Assembly: GCF_000233715.2 (NCBI RefSeq)
Contig: NC_021184.1
Coordinates: forward strand, 1,396,501 to 1,460,500
DNA: 64,000 bases
From: Desulfoscipio gibsoniae DSM 7213
GTDB taxonomy: Bacteria > Bacillota > Desulfotomaculia > Desulfotomaculales > Desulfallaceae
Direction: 5' to 3'
A program made the position numbers and the translations under genes. Positions 17,263-26,056 of the stretch are shown here, piece by piece (positions within the stretch are counted from its first letter, which is position 1; every line of letters begins with the position of its first letter). A model generated the notes under the pieces. The model did not search any database, was not told where the DNA came from, and saw only the letters and a program-made list of their open reading frames with translations.

Positions 17263-18393
17263 ATGATTGAAAAAGAAAATTTCAAAAAAAAGTTTAACAA
17301 AAGTGGCTTGGTGGTATCTAAAACCACCAACCAACTGGTGGGCAGTTTGCTGGCCGGAGACAAAAAGAAACGTCCTCCGGTGCTCTGGCTGGGTACCAAT
17401 ACCTGTGCGGGAGACAGTATATCTTTTTTAAACTCTCTGGATCCGGGTTACCGGGCTATTATTACGGATTTGATAGATTTTCGTTATAACCAATTTGTCA
17501 TGACCGCCGAAGGGGATATGTGTACGGGCGTACTGAAAGAAACTCTGGCTAAGCACGCCGGCGAATATATATTGATTGTAGAGGGCACTGTGCCTACCCG
17601 ATCCAATGGGCTGTATTGCGTAGTCGGCCATCGTAACGGGGAACCGTACACGGCCCTGGCGGCGGTGCAGGAACTGGGCGCGGCGGCAGGGTATGTGGTG
17701 GCAGTGGGCACCTGCGCCGCCTTTGGGGGGCCTTATGCAGCCCATCCCAATCCTTCGCATGGTAAAAGTGTTCAGGAAGTGCTGACCCGGCGGGTCATTA
17801 ATGTGCCGGGCTGTCCGGTGAACCCGGGCTGGATTGTAGGCACCCTGGCTCACCTGGTGTGGTATGGTGAACCTGAGCTGGATGATTATAACCGACCCAC
17901 GCTGTTTTACGGGGAAACCATTGATAACCTGTGCCAGCGCCGGCACTATTTCGACAGCGGTATATTTGCCGATCAATTGGGGGAGCCGTGGTGCATGTAC
18001 AAGGTGGGCTGCAAAGGGCCGGTAACCTTCGCAGACTGTCCTTACCGCCAGTGGAACGGGGAGCACGTCAATTGGCCCGTTAAGGCCAATACCCCCTGCA
18101 TAGGTTGTGTAAGTCCCGAGTTTCCAGAGCACACCATGCCTTTTTTTGAGCACCTGCCGGATATACGCCTGCCCGGTATTACCGTAAATGCCAACCGTAT
18201 AGGGGCCATAACCGGCACCCTGACCGCCCTCGGCCTTGGCACTCACCTGGCGACCAGTGTTATAAAGGGACGGCTGCCCAAAACTATTAAAAAGGGTTTA
18301 GCACCTCCCAAATTAGGTCTCGAGGTGCTGCAGAACACGCCAGCGCAAAAGTTAGTAGATGGTATTAAATATAAATTAAAGAAAAGGCATTAA
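17263..18393 (+). CDS. [NiFe] hydrogenase small subunit with Cys-x-x-Asp proximal cluster motif
   Basis: A 376-residue Fe-S subunit that passes electrons from the NiFe site. The proximal-cluster motif reads Cys48-Ala-Gly-Asp51 where most enzymes have CxxC; the other proximal ligands are in VGTCAAFGG and VPGCPVNP. Distal and medial ligands follow in RRHYFDSG, PWCMYKVGCKGP, FADCP and TPCIGC. A 3Cys/1Asp proximal cluster is known from actinobacterial-type (group 1h) enzymes. No twin-arginine signal is present, so it should be cytosolic, as in groups 1h and 2a. ATG at 17263 follows TTAGGTGG. The large subunit follows after 139 nt. Confidence 0.92.
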   Translation: MIEKENFKKKFNKSGLVVSKTTNQLVGSLLAGDKKKRPPVLWLGTNTCAGDSISFLNSLDPGYRAIITDLIDFRYNQFVMTAEGDMCTGVLKETLAKHAGEYILIVEGTVPTRSNGLYCVVGHRNGEPYTALAAVQELGAAAGYVVAVGTCAAFGGPYAAHPNPSHGKSVQEVLTRRVINVPGCPVNPGWIVGTLAHLVWYGEPELDDYNRPTLFYGETIDNLCQRRHYFDSGIFADQLGEPWCMYKVGCKGPVTFADCPYRQWNGEHVNWPVKANTPCIGCVSPEFPEHTMPFFEHLPDIRLPGITVNANRIGAITGTLTALGLGTHLATSVIKGRLPKTIKKGLAPPKLGLEVLQNTPAQKLVDGIKYKLKKRH

Positions 18394-18532
18394 TCGGGCT
18401 AGATATAAATTCGGGTGCATTCCTAAATCCTAAAAAATATTGGTAATTGGTGTTAATTTGGGATTGAGCGAGAATAAAGGAAGAGTAGTTTTAACCTCAC
18501 AAATCAGCTTGAAAGGGGGTGCCAGTCATCAA

Positions 18533-19969
18533 ATGAAAAAGATTACCATTAATCCGGTGACCAGGGCCAACAGTCCCTTTGTGGTGGAAGTTACGGTATC
18601 CGGTGGCAAGGTGGTGGAAGCCAGATGCAGTGTTCAGTTTTTCAGGGGGTTTGAGTTAATCTTAAAGGACCGGGACCCCCGGGACGCCAGTTACCTTACC
18701 GAGCGGGTGTGCGGTATTTGTTCCGCCGCTCACGGTACAGCGGCAGCCTTTGCCTTGGAAGATGCCGCCGGGGTACGACCGCCCCATAACGGTAATGTAT
18801 TGCGTAATTTAATTTTAGGCGCGGATTTGCTGCAAAATCATATCAGGCATTTTTATCTTTTAAGTTTGCCCGATTTCATGCGGGGACCTGACCTGCATCC
18901 CTTTGTGCCTGGTTATAAAAAAGACTTCAGGCTCAATGGCCGAGACAACGAGGCTATGTTGCAAAACTACTATGAAGCATTGGAGATAGCACGGCTGGCC
19001 CATGAGCTGGTGGCCCTGTTCGGCGCAAAAGCACCATTCCCCCATAGTATACTGGCCGGGGGCAGCACCGTAGCACCTGCGGTGGATGTAGTCCTAAATT
19101 TCCGCTCCAAACTGCAAAAAATAAACGATTTTATTGCCAACCGGATGATTGCTGATGCCCATACCCTGGCCGATGTTTATGCTGATTACTATACCATTGG
19201 TGGCCGTAAAGCCGATATGCTGATATTCGGCCTATTTCCCCGGGATCAAAACGACCAGGGAAGGTATTTCCCCTTCGGGGTGGTGCTGGACGGGCAGGTG
19301 TGTCAAATGGACTCTCAGGCCATTAAGGAAGATCTAAGCCATGCCTGGTATGAAGATAACGGCGAAAATTCCGGCGTTTCTAAAGTAATGCGTAATCAAG
19401 AAGTACTAAATGATCAAACAGCGCCCGACCGGGATAAACAAGGGGCTTATTCTTGGGTGAAAGCACCCCGTTATAACGGCAGGGCAGTGGAGGGGGGACC
19501 CCTGGCCCGGCTATGGGTAAGCGGTGACTACCGCCGCGGTGTTTCTACAATAGACCGGATAATGGCCCGGGTGTTGGAAACCCAAAAGGTGGGCCAATTA
19601 ATGGAGGGGTGGTTGAAGGAACTGCGCCCCGGAGAACCTGTGTATAAAACTTTTAAAATCCCTCAAAAAGCAGTCGGAGTGGGCTTAACCGGTGCCATGC
19701 GCGGTCCTCTGGGCCACTGGCTGCGTATTGAAAAGGGACGCATTGCCAATTACCAGATCATTACCCCCACGGCGTGGAACATGTCCCCCCGGGATGCAGA
19801 GGGGCAGCTCGGCCCAATGGAACAGGCCCTTTTAGATACACCGGTGGCGGATGAAAACGAGCCCATAGAAATCAGCCGGGTGGTCCGCGCTTTCGACCCC
19901 TGCTCGGCTTGCGCCACCCATGTGATTGCACCCGGCAAATCATTGCGGGAGTTTATGATTTCTTTGTAA
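18533..19969 (+). CDS. [NiFe] hydrogenase large (catalytic) subunit
   Basis: A 478-residue catalytic subunit that binds the NiFe(CN)2CO centre. The L1 motif RVCGICSAAH has Cys60 and Cys63; the L2 motif DPCSACATH has Cys457 and Cys460. After His463 a 15-residue tail (VIAPGKSLREFMISL) remains, the peptide removed by the maturation protease encoded at 22810. The frame is open further upstream to 18440, but ATG at 18533 starts the family-typical MKKITINPVTR and follows AAAGGGGG, though with long spacing. Substrate is H2; direction (uptake or evolution) is not set by sequence. Confidence 0.94.
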   Translation: MKKITINPVTRANSPFVVEVTVSGGKVVEARCSVQFFRGFELILKDRDPRDASYLTERVCGICSAAHGTAAAFALEDAAGVRPPHNGNVLRNLILGADLLQNHIRHFYLLSLPDFMRGPDLHPFVPGYKKDFRLNGRDNEAMLQNYYEALEIARLAHELVALFGAKAPFPHSILAGGSTVAPAVDVVLNFRSKLQKINDFIANRMIADAHTLADVYADYYTIGGRKADMLIFGLFPRDQNDQGRYFPFGVVLDGQVCQMDSQAIKEDLSHAWYEDNGENSGVSKVMRNQEVLNDQTAPDRDKQGAYSWVKAPRYNGRAVEGGPLARLWVSGDYRRGVSTIDRIMARVLETQKVGQLMEGWLKELRPGEPVYKTFKIPQKAVGVGLTGAMRGPLGHWLRIEKGRIANYQIITPTAWNMSPRDAEGQLGPMEQALLDTPVADENEPIEISRVVRAFDPCSACATHVIAPGKSLREFMISL

Positions 19970-20038
19970 GTAGTCTTGGGGTTTTATAAGCTTGTTATTA
20001 GACCAGTTTGTTGAGCTTTGTTACGCACAGCATAAAAT

Positions 20039-20086
20039 AGCGCCCGGGAACCTTATCTATTAAGGATCTCAGGCGCTTTTTTTTAA
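20039..20086 (+). terminator. intrinsic terminator after the hydrogenase genes
   Basis: An imperfect stem AGCGCC...GGCGCT with an inner CCTTA/TAAGG pairing is followed by eight T. It ends the hydrogenase transcript before the convergent gene at 20162. Confidence 0.75.
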
Positions 20087-20161
20087 CTGAAACATTAAAG
20101 TTTATTAACTTGATCGTAATTTGTCAGATATATGTGTTGCCAGGCATCCGTATTTGCATTA

Positions 20162-20398
20162 TTAAACCGCCGAATTGGAAATAGTGACCACCATGTTAAC
20201 TTCGTTTTGGGCTCCGGCCCGGTCAAATAAGTCTCGTAACCCAGCCCATACTTCATCATCTGTACCCTGCAGTCGGGTGGACATGGAACCCACCTGGGTT
20301 TGCAAGTCATGCTGTCTCAGCGTATCCAGTGAATTGTTGATAATCTGGCTGGCGTTGGTTGTTTTTTGCGGGTAAAGAGACACCTCAGCCGTTAGCAT
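20162..20398 (-). CDS. YkoF-like thiamine/HMP-binding family small protein
   Basis: A 78-residue protein with the ferredoxin-like beta-alpha-beta pattern of the YkoF/MTH1187 family (MLTAEVSLYPQKTTNASQII at the start, then a TQVGSMSTRLQG strand and a DLFDRAGAQN helix). YkoF proteins bind thiamine or hydroxymethylpyrimidine; this is a single-repeat version. The ATG at 20398 follows GGAGGAG; open sequence further upstream has no ribosome site. It lies opposite to the hydrogenase genes and its link to them is unclear. Confidence 0.65.
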   Translation of the reverse strand: MLTAEVSLYPQKTTNASQIINNSLDTLRQHDLQTQVGSMSTRLQGTDDEVWAGLRDLFDRAGAQNEVNMVVTISNSAV

Positions 20399-20618
20399 TT
20401 TATTTCTCCTCCAATTTAAGTATTTTTTAAACACTATATGTAAAGCTATACCCCGCCAAGCCACAAATTATTTGACCTGGTATAATTTCCAAAACTTATT
20501 TTTTAGTCTACCTGCCATACTAATAAATGAATCAGGCTTGCTTGAGTAAGGCGCGTAGTTAGGAATAGTTAGGTCAACGTTTCAATTTTCAACAACCGGT
20601 ACCAGGGGGAGGAGGTAA

Positions 20619-21470
20619 ATGCAAAATTTATTGAAATTGGTATTAATAGCAGTGGCTATTTTGTTAATCTTTGGTCAATTAAACCTTAAACAAAAGATTC
20701 AGCAAAAACCAATCCCTCAAAATAAGCTTCCTATTGCACACCAGCCTGTTTACCCGAATAAGGATAAACAAAAGGCTTCGCTGGTCCCTCAAAATACTAA
20801 ACAAGGTTGTGTTATATTTGAGAACGACAGTGTGGTGGTCTGCCGCTTAGACCAGGAATACGATGTTATTAACAAGCAAACGGGACAAACTATAAGAGTT
20901 AGTCACGGTGGTGTTGTTCACAATATTAATGATAAACTGGCCGGTATGCCCCCGCTGGTGGGGCATGCTATAGCAGAAGGTATTAAGCTGGTTGATGGCG
21001 ATGAAATAACCGTCATTGGCATTGAGCCTACATTTAAAGTGTTGGCTGCCTACCCCAATCCCCGTACTGGCCGGGATAAAATTATCATCAACAAAGGAAC
21101 CAATACTTTATATTTATACAAAGAAGGCGAGCTGTACAAAAGTTACCCGGTGGCCACCGGAAAAGATCCTCTGTATACACCCGAGGGTGTTTTCAAAATA
21201 GCCAATAAAATTGAGGACCATGGCCGGGAATTAAAGCCGCAGCTGGGTGATCGCTGGATGGGCCTCGCCGTGCCTTTTGAACAAGATAACCGGGCCGTAA
21301 AAGACGCCAGAGCACCGGTTGGTAGCAAGTATGGCATTCATGGTACCAATGAGCCGGATTCTATAGGTAAACATGCCTCGGGCGGGTGCATCAGGATGGA
21401 TAACAGGCAAGTTGCCGAGCTTTTTAAATTGGTCGAGGTAAATACAATCGTGGAAATCAGGCACCAGTAA
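20619..21470 (+). CDS. L,D-transpeptidase (YkuD family)
   Basis: A 283-residue exported enzyme. One N-terminal transmembrane segment (about 3-20) anchors it. Residues about 160-282 form the YkuD catalytic domain: NKGTNTLYLYKEGELYKSYPVATG starts it, and the catalytic HGT...SGGCIRM motif (His near 242, Cys near 259) is intact. It makes 3-3 cross-links in peptidoglycan or attaches proteins; spore cortex or vegetative wall cannot be decided. The middle region (60-140) resembles a cell-wall binding or LysM-like spacer but is not clear. The start has GGGGGAGG upstream. Confidence 0.85.
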   Translation: MQNLLKLVLIAVAILLIFGQLNLKQKIQQKPIPQNKLPIAHQPVYPNKDKQKASLVPQNTKQGCVIFENDSVVVCRLDQEYDVINKQTGQTIRVSHGGVVHNINDKLAGMPPLVGHAIAEGIKLVDGDEITVIGIEPTFKVLAAYPNPRTGRDKIIINKGTNTLYLYKEGELYKSYPVATGKDPLYTPEGVFKIANKIEDHGRELKPQLGDRWMGLAVPFEQDNRAVKDARAPVGSKYGIHGTNEPDSIGKHASGGCIRMDNRQVAELFKLVEVNTIVEIRHQ

Positions 21471-21567
21471 TTATATGTTGTAATGAAATGGGAATTGCTT
21501 TTTGTGTACAGTTTTTCTATTATTCGAAACCTGATTTAATCAATTTTATTCCGAAGGGAGTACAAAT

Positions 21568-21643
21568 CCAGTCATGGGGCTTGCTCTATGTTTTTGGTGA
21601 AAATGGTTTTTAGGAATAGCTGAAAGCTATGTTTCATGACTGG
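21568..21643 (+). other. possible structured leader of the ferritin-like gene
   Basis: A 9-bp perfect pair CCAGTCATG (21568-21576) / CATGACTGG (21635-21643) encloses a second hairpin ATAGC-TGAAA-GCTAT at 21616-21630. The right arm includes the ATG at 21636, so folding could hide a start. No known riboswitch family is recognised. Confidence 0.4.
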
Positions 21644-22094
21644 GACAACCATGGACGATAAAACAATAATGGCCAAATTAAATTGGTTTTATAGCCTGGA
21701 GCTGAGCCAGGTGGATTTATATACAGCCCAGGCCCATGCTGTGGAGGACATTTACCTGGCTAAAACTTTTGCCAGAATAGCAATGATTGAGCAGCAGCAT
21801 GTAGACAAGCTGGCCGAGGAAATTAAAAGACGGGGGGGGATGCCCACCAGTCTGGGAGATGTTATTTCGCCCCTGCTTGGGAAATCCGCCGGTACATTTA
21901 GTGGTTTGCTGGGACCCAAGATGATACTTAAAATGAATATCACTTTGGAAGAAAAGGCCATGCAGGATTATAAAAATATAATCATGCATGTTGGAAATGA
22001 CCAGCATCTGTTTGATGTTTTATGGGACAATCTGATTGACGAGGATCTACATACCGCGTGGTTTACCAATAAGTTAAAGGAGTTTGAGCATTAG
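21636..22094 (+). CDS. ferritin-like diiron-type four-helix protein
   Basis: A protein of about 150 residues with the four-helix ferritin-like pattern of the COQ7/rubrerythrin superfamily. Carboxylate/His pairs are visible: Glu in LELSQVDLY, EQQH in helix 2, EEKAMQDY in helix 3 and DEDLH in helix 4. It most likely binds iron and handles peroxide, or acts as an oxidoreductase. The start is either ATG 21636 or ATG 21651; neither has a strong ribosome site. It lies between the L,D-transpeptidase and the hydrogenase cytochrome, in the same direction. Confidence 0.72.
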   Translation: MTGTTMDDKTIMAKLNWFYSLELSQVDLYTAQAHAVEDIYLAKTFARIAMIEQQHVDKLAEEIKRRGGMPTSLGDVISPLLGKSAGTFSGLLGPKMILKMNITLEEKAMQDYKNIIMHVGNDQHLFDVLWDNLIDEDLHTAWFTNKLKEFEH

Positions 22095-22168
22095 GAACTT
22101 CCCTAGCCATTTTAACGATTTAACCCCTATATGTAAGAGAGACAATATATTAAGCCGGAGCGATAGGT

Positions 22169-22789
22169 ATGATATTTGACAATAACCTGCTGGGATTACG
22201 ACTAAAAGGCATTAAAACTAAACGCCACAGCCGGACCGCCAGGGCGTTGCACTGGGTGCTGGTGCCGTCTTTCTTGCTGCTGGCAGCCAGTGGTTTTTAT
22301 ATCCATAAACCCACCGGTGCACGCGGCTTTCGCAGTATGGATGCCGCAAGGAAAGTGCATTTTACCGCACAGTATTTCTTGGGCTTTTATCTTTTGTCCC
22401 GGGTATACTATGCTGTGGCCAGCCGGGATTACCGCAAGCTGTTCCCCGGTGCCGGCGACATAGCCGATGTCCCGAGGTTTGCCGCTTACGAGCTTTTTTT
22501 AAAAAGGCAACAGCCCAACTATCCCAAGTATAACCCCGGGCAAAAGTTGTTGTTTTCTCAAATGGCCATATTGTTTATAACACAATTGGTCACCGGAGCG
22601 GCCCTTTATTCCCCAGGCAAGCTGCAAATGTTGAGCCGTTATTTTGGTGGTTTGCACAATACCCGCCTGGTGCATTATTTAGTTGCAGTTATCTTATCAA
22701 GCGCGGTGGCGGGGCATGTTTATTTTGCGTTTACCAACAGCTTGGGAAAACTTAAATCGATTTTTACCGGTTATTTTAGGCCCAAGTAA
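22169..22789 (+). CDS. b-type cytochrome, [NiFe] hydrogenase membrane subunit-like
   Basis: A 206-residue integral membrane cytochrome b of the HyaC/HydC/formate dehydrogenase gamma type. Four hydrophobic helices carry candidate haem ligands: ALHWVL (helix 1), KVHFTAQ (helix 2), and LHNTRLVHYL plus AGHVYF (helix 4). It would link the hydrogenase to the quinone pool. It is separated from the structural subunits by about 2.2 kb but sits next to the maturation protease. The lack of an export signal on the small subunit would put the enzyme on the inner face. Confidence 0.82.
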   Translation: MIFDNNLLGLRLKGIKTKRHSRTARALHWVLVPSFLLLAASGFYIHKPTGARGFRSMDAARKVHFTAQYFLGFYLLSRVYYAVASRDYRKLFPGAGDIADVPRFAAYELFLKRQQPNYPKYNPGQKLLFSQMAILFITQLVTGAALYSPGKLQMLSRYFGGLHNTRLVHYLVAVILSSAVAGHVYFAFTNSLGKLKSIFTGYFRPK

Positions 22790-22809
22790 AAGCTGGGTGG
22801 TGGTCATTA

Positions 22810-23280
22810 GTGAAGCAGATTGCCGTAGTAGGACTGGGCAACCCGTTATTAAAGGATGACGGAATTGGTCCCCGTGTGGTTAGGGAATTACAAAAAACCG
22901 GTATGCCGCCGGGCGTTCGGGCTGTTGAGGCAGGAGGCGTCCTGTGGAGCTACTGGAATTTACTCAGGGAGTGCAGGCATGTAATTGCTGTGGACTGCAT
23001 GCAGGGGGGTGGTCCAGCGGGGGCTGTTTATCTAATGGGCCTGGAGCAGCTAAACAAAATAGAAACGGGAGCGGGGTCGGATGCCTGGATAGGCCATGAG
23101 CTGCACTTTCTGGATGCGCTAAAGTTAGCTGCTCACTACGGGGTTAGACCGGAGGTGACTATTATTGGCGTGGAGCCCGGCGAAATTAGCTTCTCCCTTG
23201 AACTATCGCCGGTAATTGAAGCCAGGTTGCCCCGGCTGGTGGAAATTGTGCGGGAACGGTGTTGGTGTTTGATGAGGTGA
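22810..23280 (+). CDS. hydrogenase maturation protease
   Basis: A 156-residue HyaD/HybD/HycI family endopeptidase. It starts KQIAVVGLGNPLLKDDGIGPRVV, which carries the metal-binding acidic residue of GNPLLxDD. It also has VIAVDCMQGGGPAGAVYL and a His in IGHELHFLDAL, the three nickel-sensing ligand sites. It removes the C-terminal tail of the large subunit at 18533. The start is GTG at 22810, 20 nt after the cytochrome stop. Confidence 0.9.
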   Translation: MKQIAVVGLGNPLLKDDGIGPRVVRELQKTGMPPGVRAVEAGGVLWSYWNLLRECRHVIAVDCMQGGGPAGAVYLMGLEQLNKIETGAGSDAWIGHELHFLDALKLAAHYGVRPEVTIIGVEPGEISFSLELSPVIEARLPRLVEIVRERCWCLMR

Positions 23281-23315
23281 AACCCCCTTCTTGGTAAAGA
23301 GAAGGGGGTTTTTAA
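23281..23315. terminator. bidirectional intrinsic terminator
   Basis: An 11-bp stem AACCCCCTTCT/AGAAGGGGGTT followed by TTT, and by A-rich sequence on the other side. It serves the protease gene and the convergent stress-protein gene, whose stop codon it touches. Confidence 0.8.
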
Positions 23316-23758
23316 ATTAAGCAAACTGTTCCGGCGGGGATTTCCTGCAGCTTATTTTTAAACCACAGCCATCCTTTGGATTCATTGCGGCAGAACCTTG
23401 AAGGGCTGGCGATGAATATCTTGTCATAATGGTTTTCTGTGCTCATTTCTTTGATTTTTTCATCCTGATCCCTGCTGGTGACGACTACCCGGGGATCCAG
23501 GCCTGCTTCTTTAAAAATGGGGATGATTTCTCCGTCCAGGACTTTGTTCCTCAGCCTTTGGGTAACCATTTTGTATTCAAAGTCCGGCATCCAGAAGCAA
23601 AGTTGGGGTATATCAGGGTACATTTGGTTGCACGGGGGATTTACATAGAGGACATCCAGTTGGGCATCCTCTAATTTGGACAGCCATATCGCTTTTTTAA
23701 TCGCCCCCGTAGAGTATTGGGCACCGTTTACCGCCAGTAACATTCTGGTCATATTCAT
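23312..23758 (-). CDS. universal stress protein (UspA family)
   Basis: A 148-residue single-domain Usp-type protein. The N-terminal strand RMLLAVNGAQYSTGAIKKAIWLS and the alpha/beta order match the family. The ATP-binding GX2GX9G(S/T) motif is not clear near the C-terminus (IFIASPSRFCRNESKG instead), so nucleotide binding may be lost. It is monocistronic, with GGAGG before its ATG. Confidence 0.7.
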   Translation of the reverse strand: MNMTRMLLAVNGAQYSTGAIKKAIWLSKLEDAQLDVLYVNPPCNQMYPDIPQLCFWMPDFEYKMVTQRLRNKVLDGEIIPIFKEAGLDPRVVVTSRDQDEKIKEMSTENHYDKIFIASPSRFCRNESKGWLWFKNKLQEIPAGTVCLI

Positions 23759-24171
23759 GGACCTCCTTATGGTTATTAACTTAATTGGATTTACTTGCGA
23801 TTGGCTTTTCGGGCAACCAGCGTTTAGTTGCTGCTCTTGCCAGATCGGGTAAGGCTTTGTTTCATTTGCTGATCATATGATACGCCAATGCCCATTTTTG
23901 TTCAACGAGTTACGGTTGTTTTAACTTTTTTGCAGTTTATCCGGTAAATGTGGTATGTCGAAAATTTCACTTGGCTATAATGGTGCTGGTTAGCTGGTTA
24001 AAACGCAATAAATGACCGCTTATTTGTTTTGTTACGGTTATAACAATGATATCAATGTGGTAGCCCCTTCGTATTAATTGTGGTATTAAACTACATCGTC
24101 TTAATGGGCTATAATATTAAGGGAACTAATTGCCTATCATGGGCATTGTTTGATAGATAGGGGGATGTATA
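23759..24171. promoter_or_regulatory. 413-nt divergent intergenic region with a promoter for trmK
   Basis: TTAAAC at 24086-24091 and TATAAT at 24110-24115 with an 18-nt spacer form a sigma-A-like promoter about 50 nt before trmK. The remaining sequence between the stress-protein gene and the promoter shows no gene. Confidence 0.5.
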
Positions 24172-24867
24172 GTGGTAATGGAGTTATCAAAGCGGTTGGC
24201 CACGGTAGCCCGGCATGTGCCGGTCGGCGCGACGGTTGCGGATATCGGCACAGACCATGCTTATTTACCTGTTTATCTGGTCCGGCGGGGTATATCCCCC
24301 CGGGTGGTGGGAGTTGACATAAACCAGGGGCCGTTTGATGCAGCACACCTCACCGTGCGAGCCAGCGGGTTGGATGAGTATATCGATTTACGTATGGGAG
24401 ATGGTTTTAACATCATAAAACCAGGCGAGGTTAGTGTAGTGGTGGTGGCCGGTATGGGCGGTAAAACAATATGTAAAATACTTGCGCAGGGCAGGGAGGT
24501 GTTGCAGCACTTACGGCGGCTGGTCCTCCAGCCCATGCGGGACATAGTTATGGTGCGAAAGTGGCTGACAGATAACGGGTGGCGGTTGATGGATGAGGAG
24601 ATGGTAACCGAAGATGGACACTATTACGTCATTATAGTGGCTGAGCCTGGTTTTGAAAAAATTAAAAACAGCTTTGCATTGAAGCTGGGGCCGCGCCTTC
24701 TGGAAAAGAAAGATGCTGTATTGAGGGAATTTTTGAAAAGAAGGATAATAGAAATAAATATTATACTCGGGGAAATAACCAGTGCCCATAGCTCAGAGGC
24801 AAATACCCGTGCCCAGGTATTAAAACAAGAGGCTGAGGAAATAGAGGAGGTGTTGTCGAAATGGTAG
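24172..24867 (+). CDS. trmK: tRNA (adenine22-N1)-methyltransferase TrmK
   Basis: A 231-residue Rossmann methyltransferase. SAM motif I is VADIGTDHAYLPVYLV (about 23-38), VGVDINQGPFDAA follows, and VVVVAGMGGKTI is motif IV of the TrmK family. The C-terminal helical coiled segment (about 170-231) recognises tRNA. It methylates N1 of A22. The start is GTG/ATG at 24172 region with GGGGG upstream. Its 3' end overlaps the Nif3 gene by 7 nt, the conserved trmK-nif3 pair of Firmicutes (normally just after rpoD). Confidence 0.92.
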   Translation: MVMELSKRLATVARHVPVGATVADIGTDHAYLPVYLVRRGISPRVVGVDINQGPFDAAHLTVRASGLDEYIDLRMGDGFNIIKPGEVSVVVVAGMGGKTICKILAQGREVLQHLRRLVLQPMRDIVMVRKWLTDNGWRLMDEEMVTEDGHYYVIIVAEPGFEKIKNSFALKLGPRLLEKKDAVLREFLKRRIIEINIILGEITSAHSSEANTRAQVLKQEAEEIEEVLSKW

Positions 24868-25997
24868 ATAAGTCAAAGGTGGTACTGGCCAGGGACTTGG
24901 TGCGGGTAATGGAGCGGTTGGCCCCACTGGAGTTGGCGGAAGAATGGGATAACAGCGGCTGGCAGGTGGGTGACCCTGATGCTAGGGTGCATAAGGTTTT
25001 GCTGGCACTGGATGTCACCCCGGAAGTGGTGGATGAGGCCGTGGGAAAAGGTGTCCAGTTAATCATTAGCCACCATCCCATGCTACTCAAGGGCGTTAAA
25101 GCGTTGCGCCGGGACAATCCGGCAGGGAGCCTGCTCTTCCGGCTTATTCAGGCCGGTATTGGTGTGTATTCCGCCCATACCAGTCTGGATAGTGCCGAGG
25201 GCGGGGTTAATGATGTGCTGGCCCGGGTACTGGGGCTACAGCAAATCGAGGTGCTGCAGCCGGTGCGATACCAGCAGCTGCTTAAATTGGTGGTATTTGT
25301 GCCCGCTGCCTATGCTGACGCAGTACGGGAGGCCCTGGGGCGGGCAGGTGCCGGCCATATCGGCAATTACAGTCATTGCACCTTTAACCTTAACGGTACT
25401 GGTACGTTTTATCCCCGGGAGGGTACTAGTCCGTTTATTGGTAAAGTCGGCCGTTTGGAGCGGGTGGAAGAGGTACGTATAGAAACCATTATTAATAAAG
25501 AGAAAACCGGTGAAGTGGTGCGAGCCATGTTGGAGGCTCACCCATACGAGGAAGTGGCCTATGATCTTTATCCCCTGGAAAATAAAGGGGCGGCCAGTGG
25601 GTTGGGCCGGATTGGCCGTCTGCCCCTTACGGTTACGCTGGCCGAACTTGCCGGTACAGTACAGCAAGTGCTGCAAGGGGACTGCTTGCGCTATGGCGGA
25701 GATCCCCACACTTTGGTGCAGCGAATAGCTGTGTGCGGCGGCTCAGGTGGTGATCTGTGGCCTCAGGCCGGGCAAAAGGGTGCTGATGTGCTGGTTACCG
25801 GGGACGTGCGCTACCATGCCGCCAGAGACATGCTTGCGGCAGGAATGAGCTTTATCGACGCCGGACATTTTGCCACCGAGCGGGTGGTGCTGCCTCCGCT
25901 GCGCGAGCAGTTAACCGTAGCTTTGGCACAAGCCGGGCTGGCAGTGGAAATTGCCGTAGCCACTTGCGAAACCGAACCCTGGATCGGGGTACGGTAA
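24861..25997 (+). CDS. Nif3-like dinuclear metal centre hexameric protein
   Basis: A 378-residue protein of the Nif3/YqfO family. Metal ligands appear in LIISHHPML (about 70-78), HTSLDSAEGG and, near the C-terminus, DAGHFATE. An inserted PII-like domain of about 130 residues (about 130-260) marks the long form. It may be a GTP cyclohydrolase type I-like protein, but its real substrate is unsettled. It is translated from within the trmK 3' end, with GAGGAGG as ribosome site. Confidence 0.9.
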   Translation: MVDKSKVVLARDLVRVMERLAPLELAEEWDNSGWQVGDPDARVHKVLLALDVTPEVVDEAVGKGVQLIISHHPMLLKGVKALRRDNPAGSLLFRLIQAGIGVYSAHTSLDSAEGGVNDVLARVLGLQQIEVLQPVRYQQLLKLVVFVPAAYADAVREALGRAGAGHIGNYSHCTFNLNGTGTFYPREGTSPFIGKVGRLERVEEVRIETIINKEKTGEVVRAMLEAHPYEEVAYDLYPLENKGAASGLGRIGRLPLTVTLAELAGTVQQVLQGDCLRYGGDPHTLVQRIAVCGGSGGDLWPQAGQKGADVLVTGDVRYHAARDMLAAGMSFIDAGHFATERVVLPPLREQLTVALAQAGLAVEIAVATCETEPWIGVR

Positions 25998-26056
25998 ACC
26001 CGCTCTATTTAAAATGTTCGTTAGCCTTTAAGAGCTTTTTCGAAAAGGTAGGTTTT

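Noticed and set aside
17428-18246. Long minus-strand open frame of 272 codons opposite the hydrogenase small subunit
   Set aside because: The plus strand has all hydrogenase motifs; the antisense frame has no recognisable domain or ribosome site and follows from codon bias.
20095-20310. Minus-strand open frame overlapping the YkoF-like gene
   Set aside because: Different frame from the recognisable protein, rich in Trp/Pro/Cys, no ribosome site.
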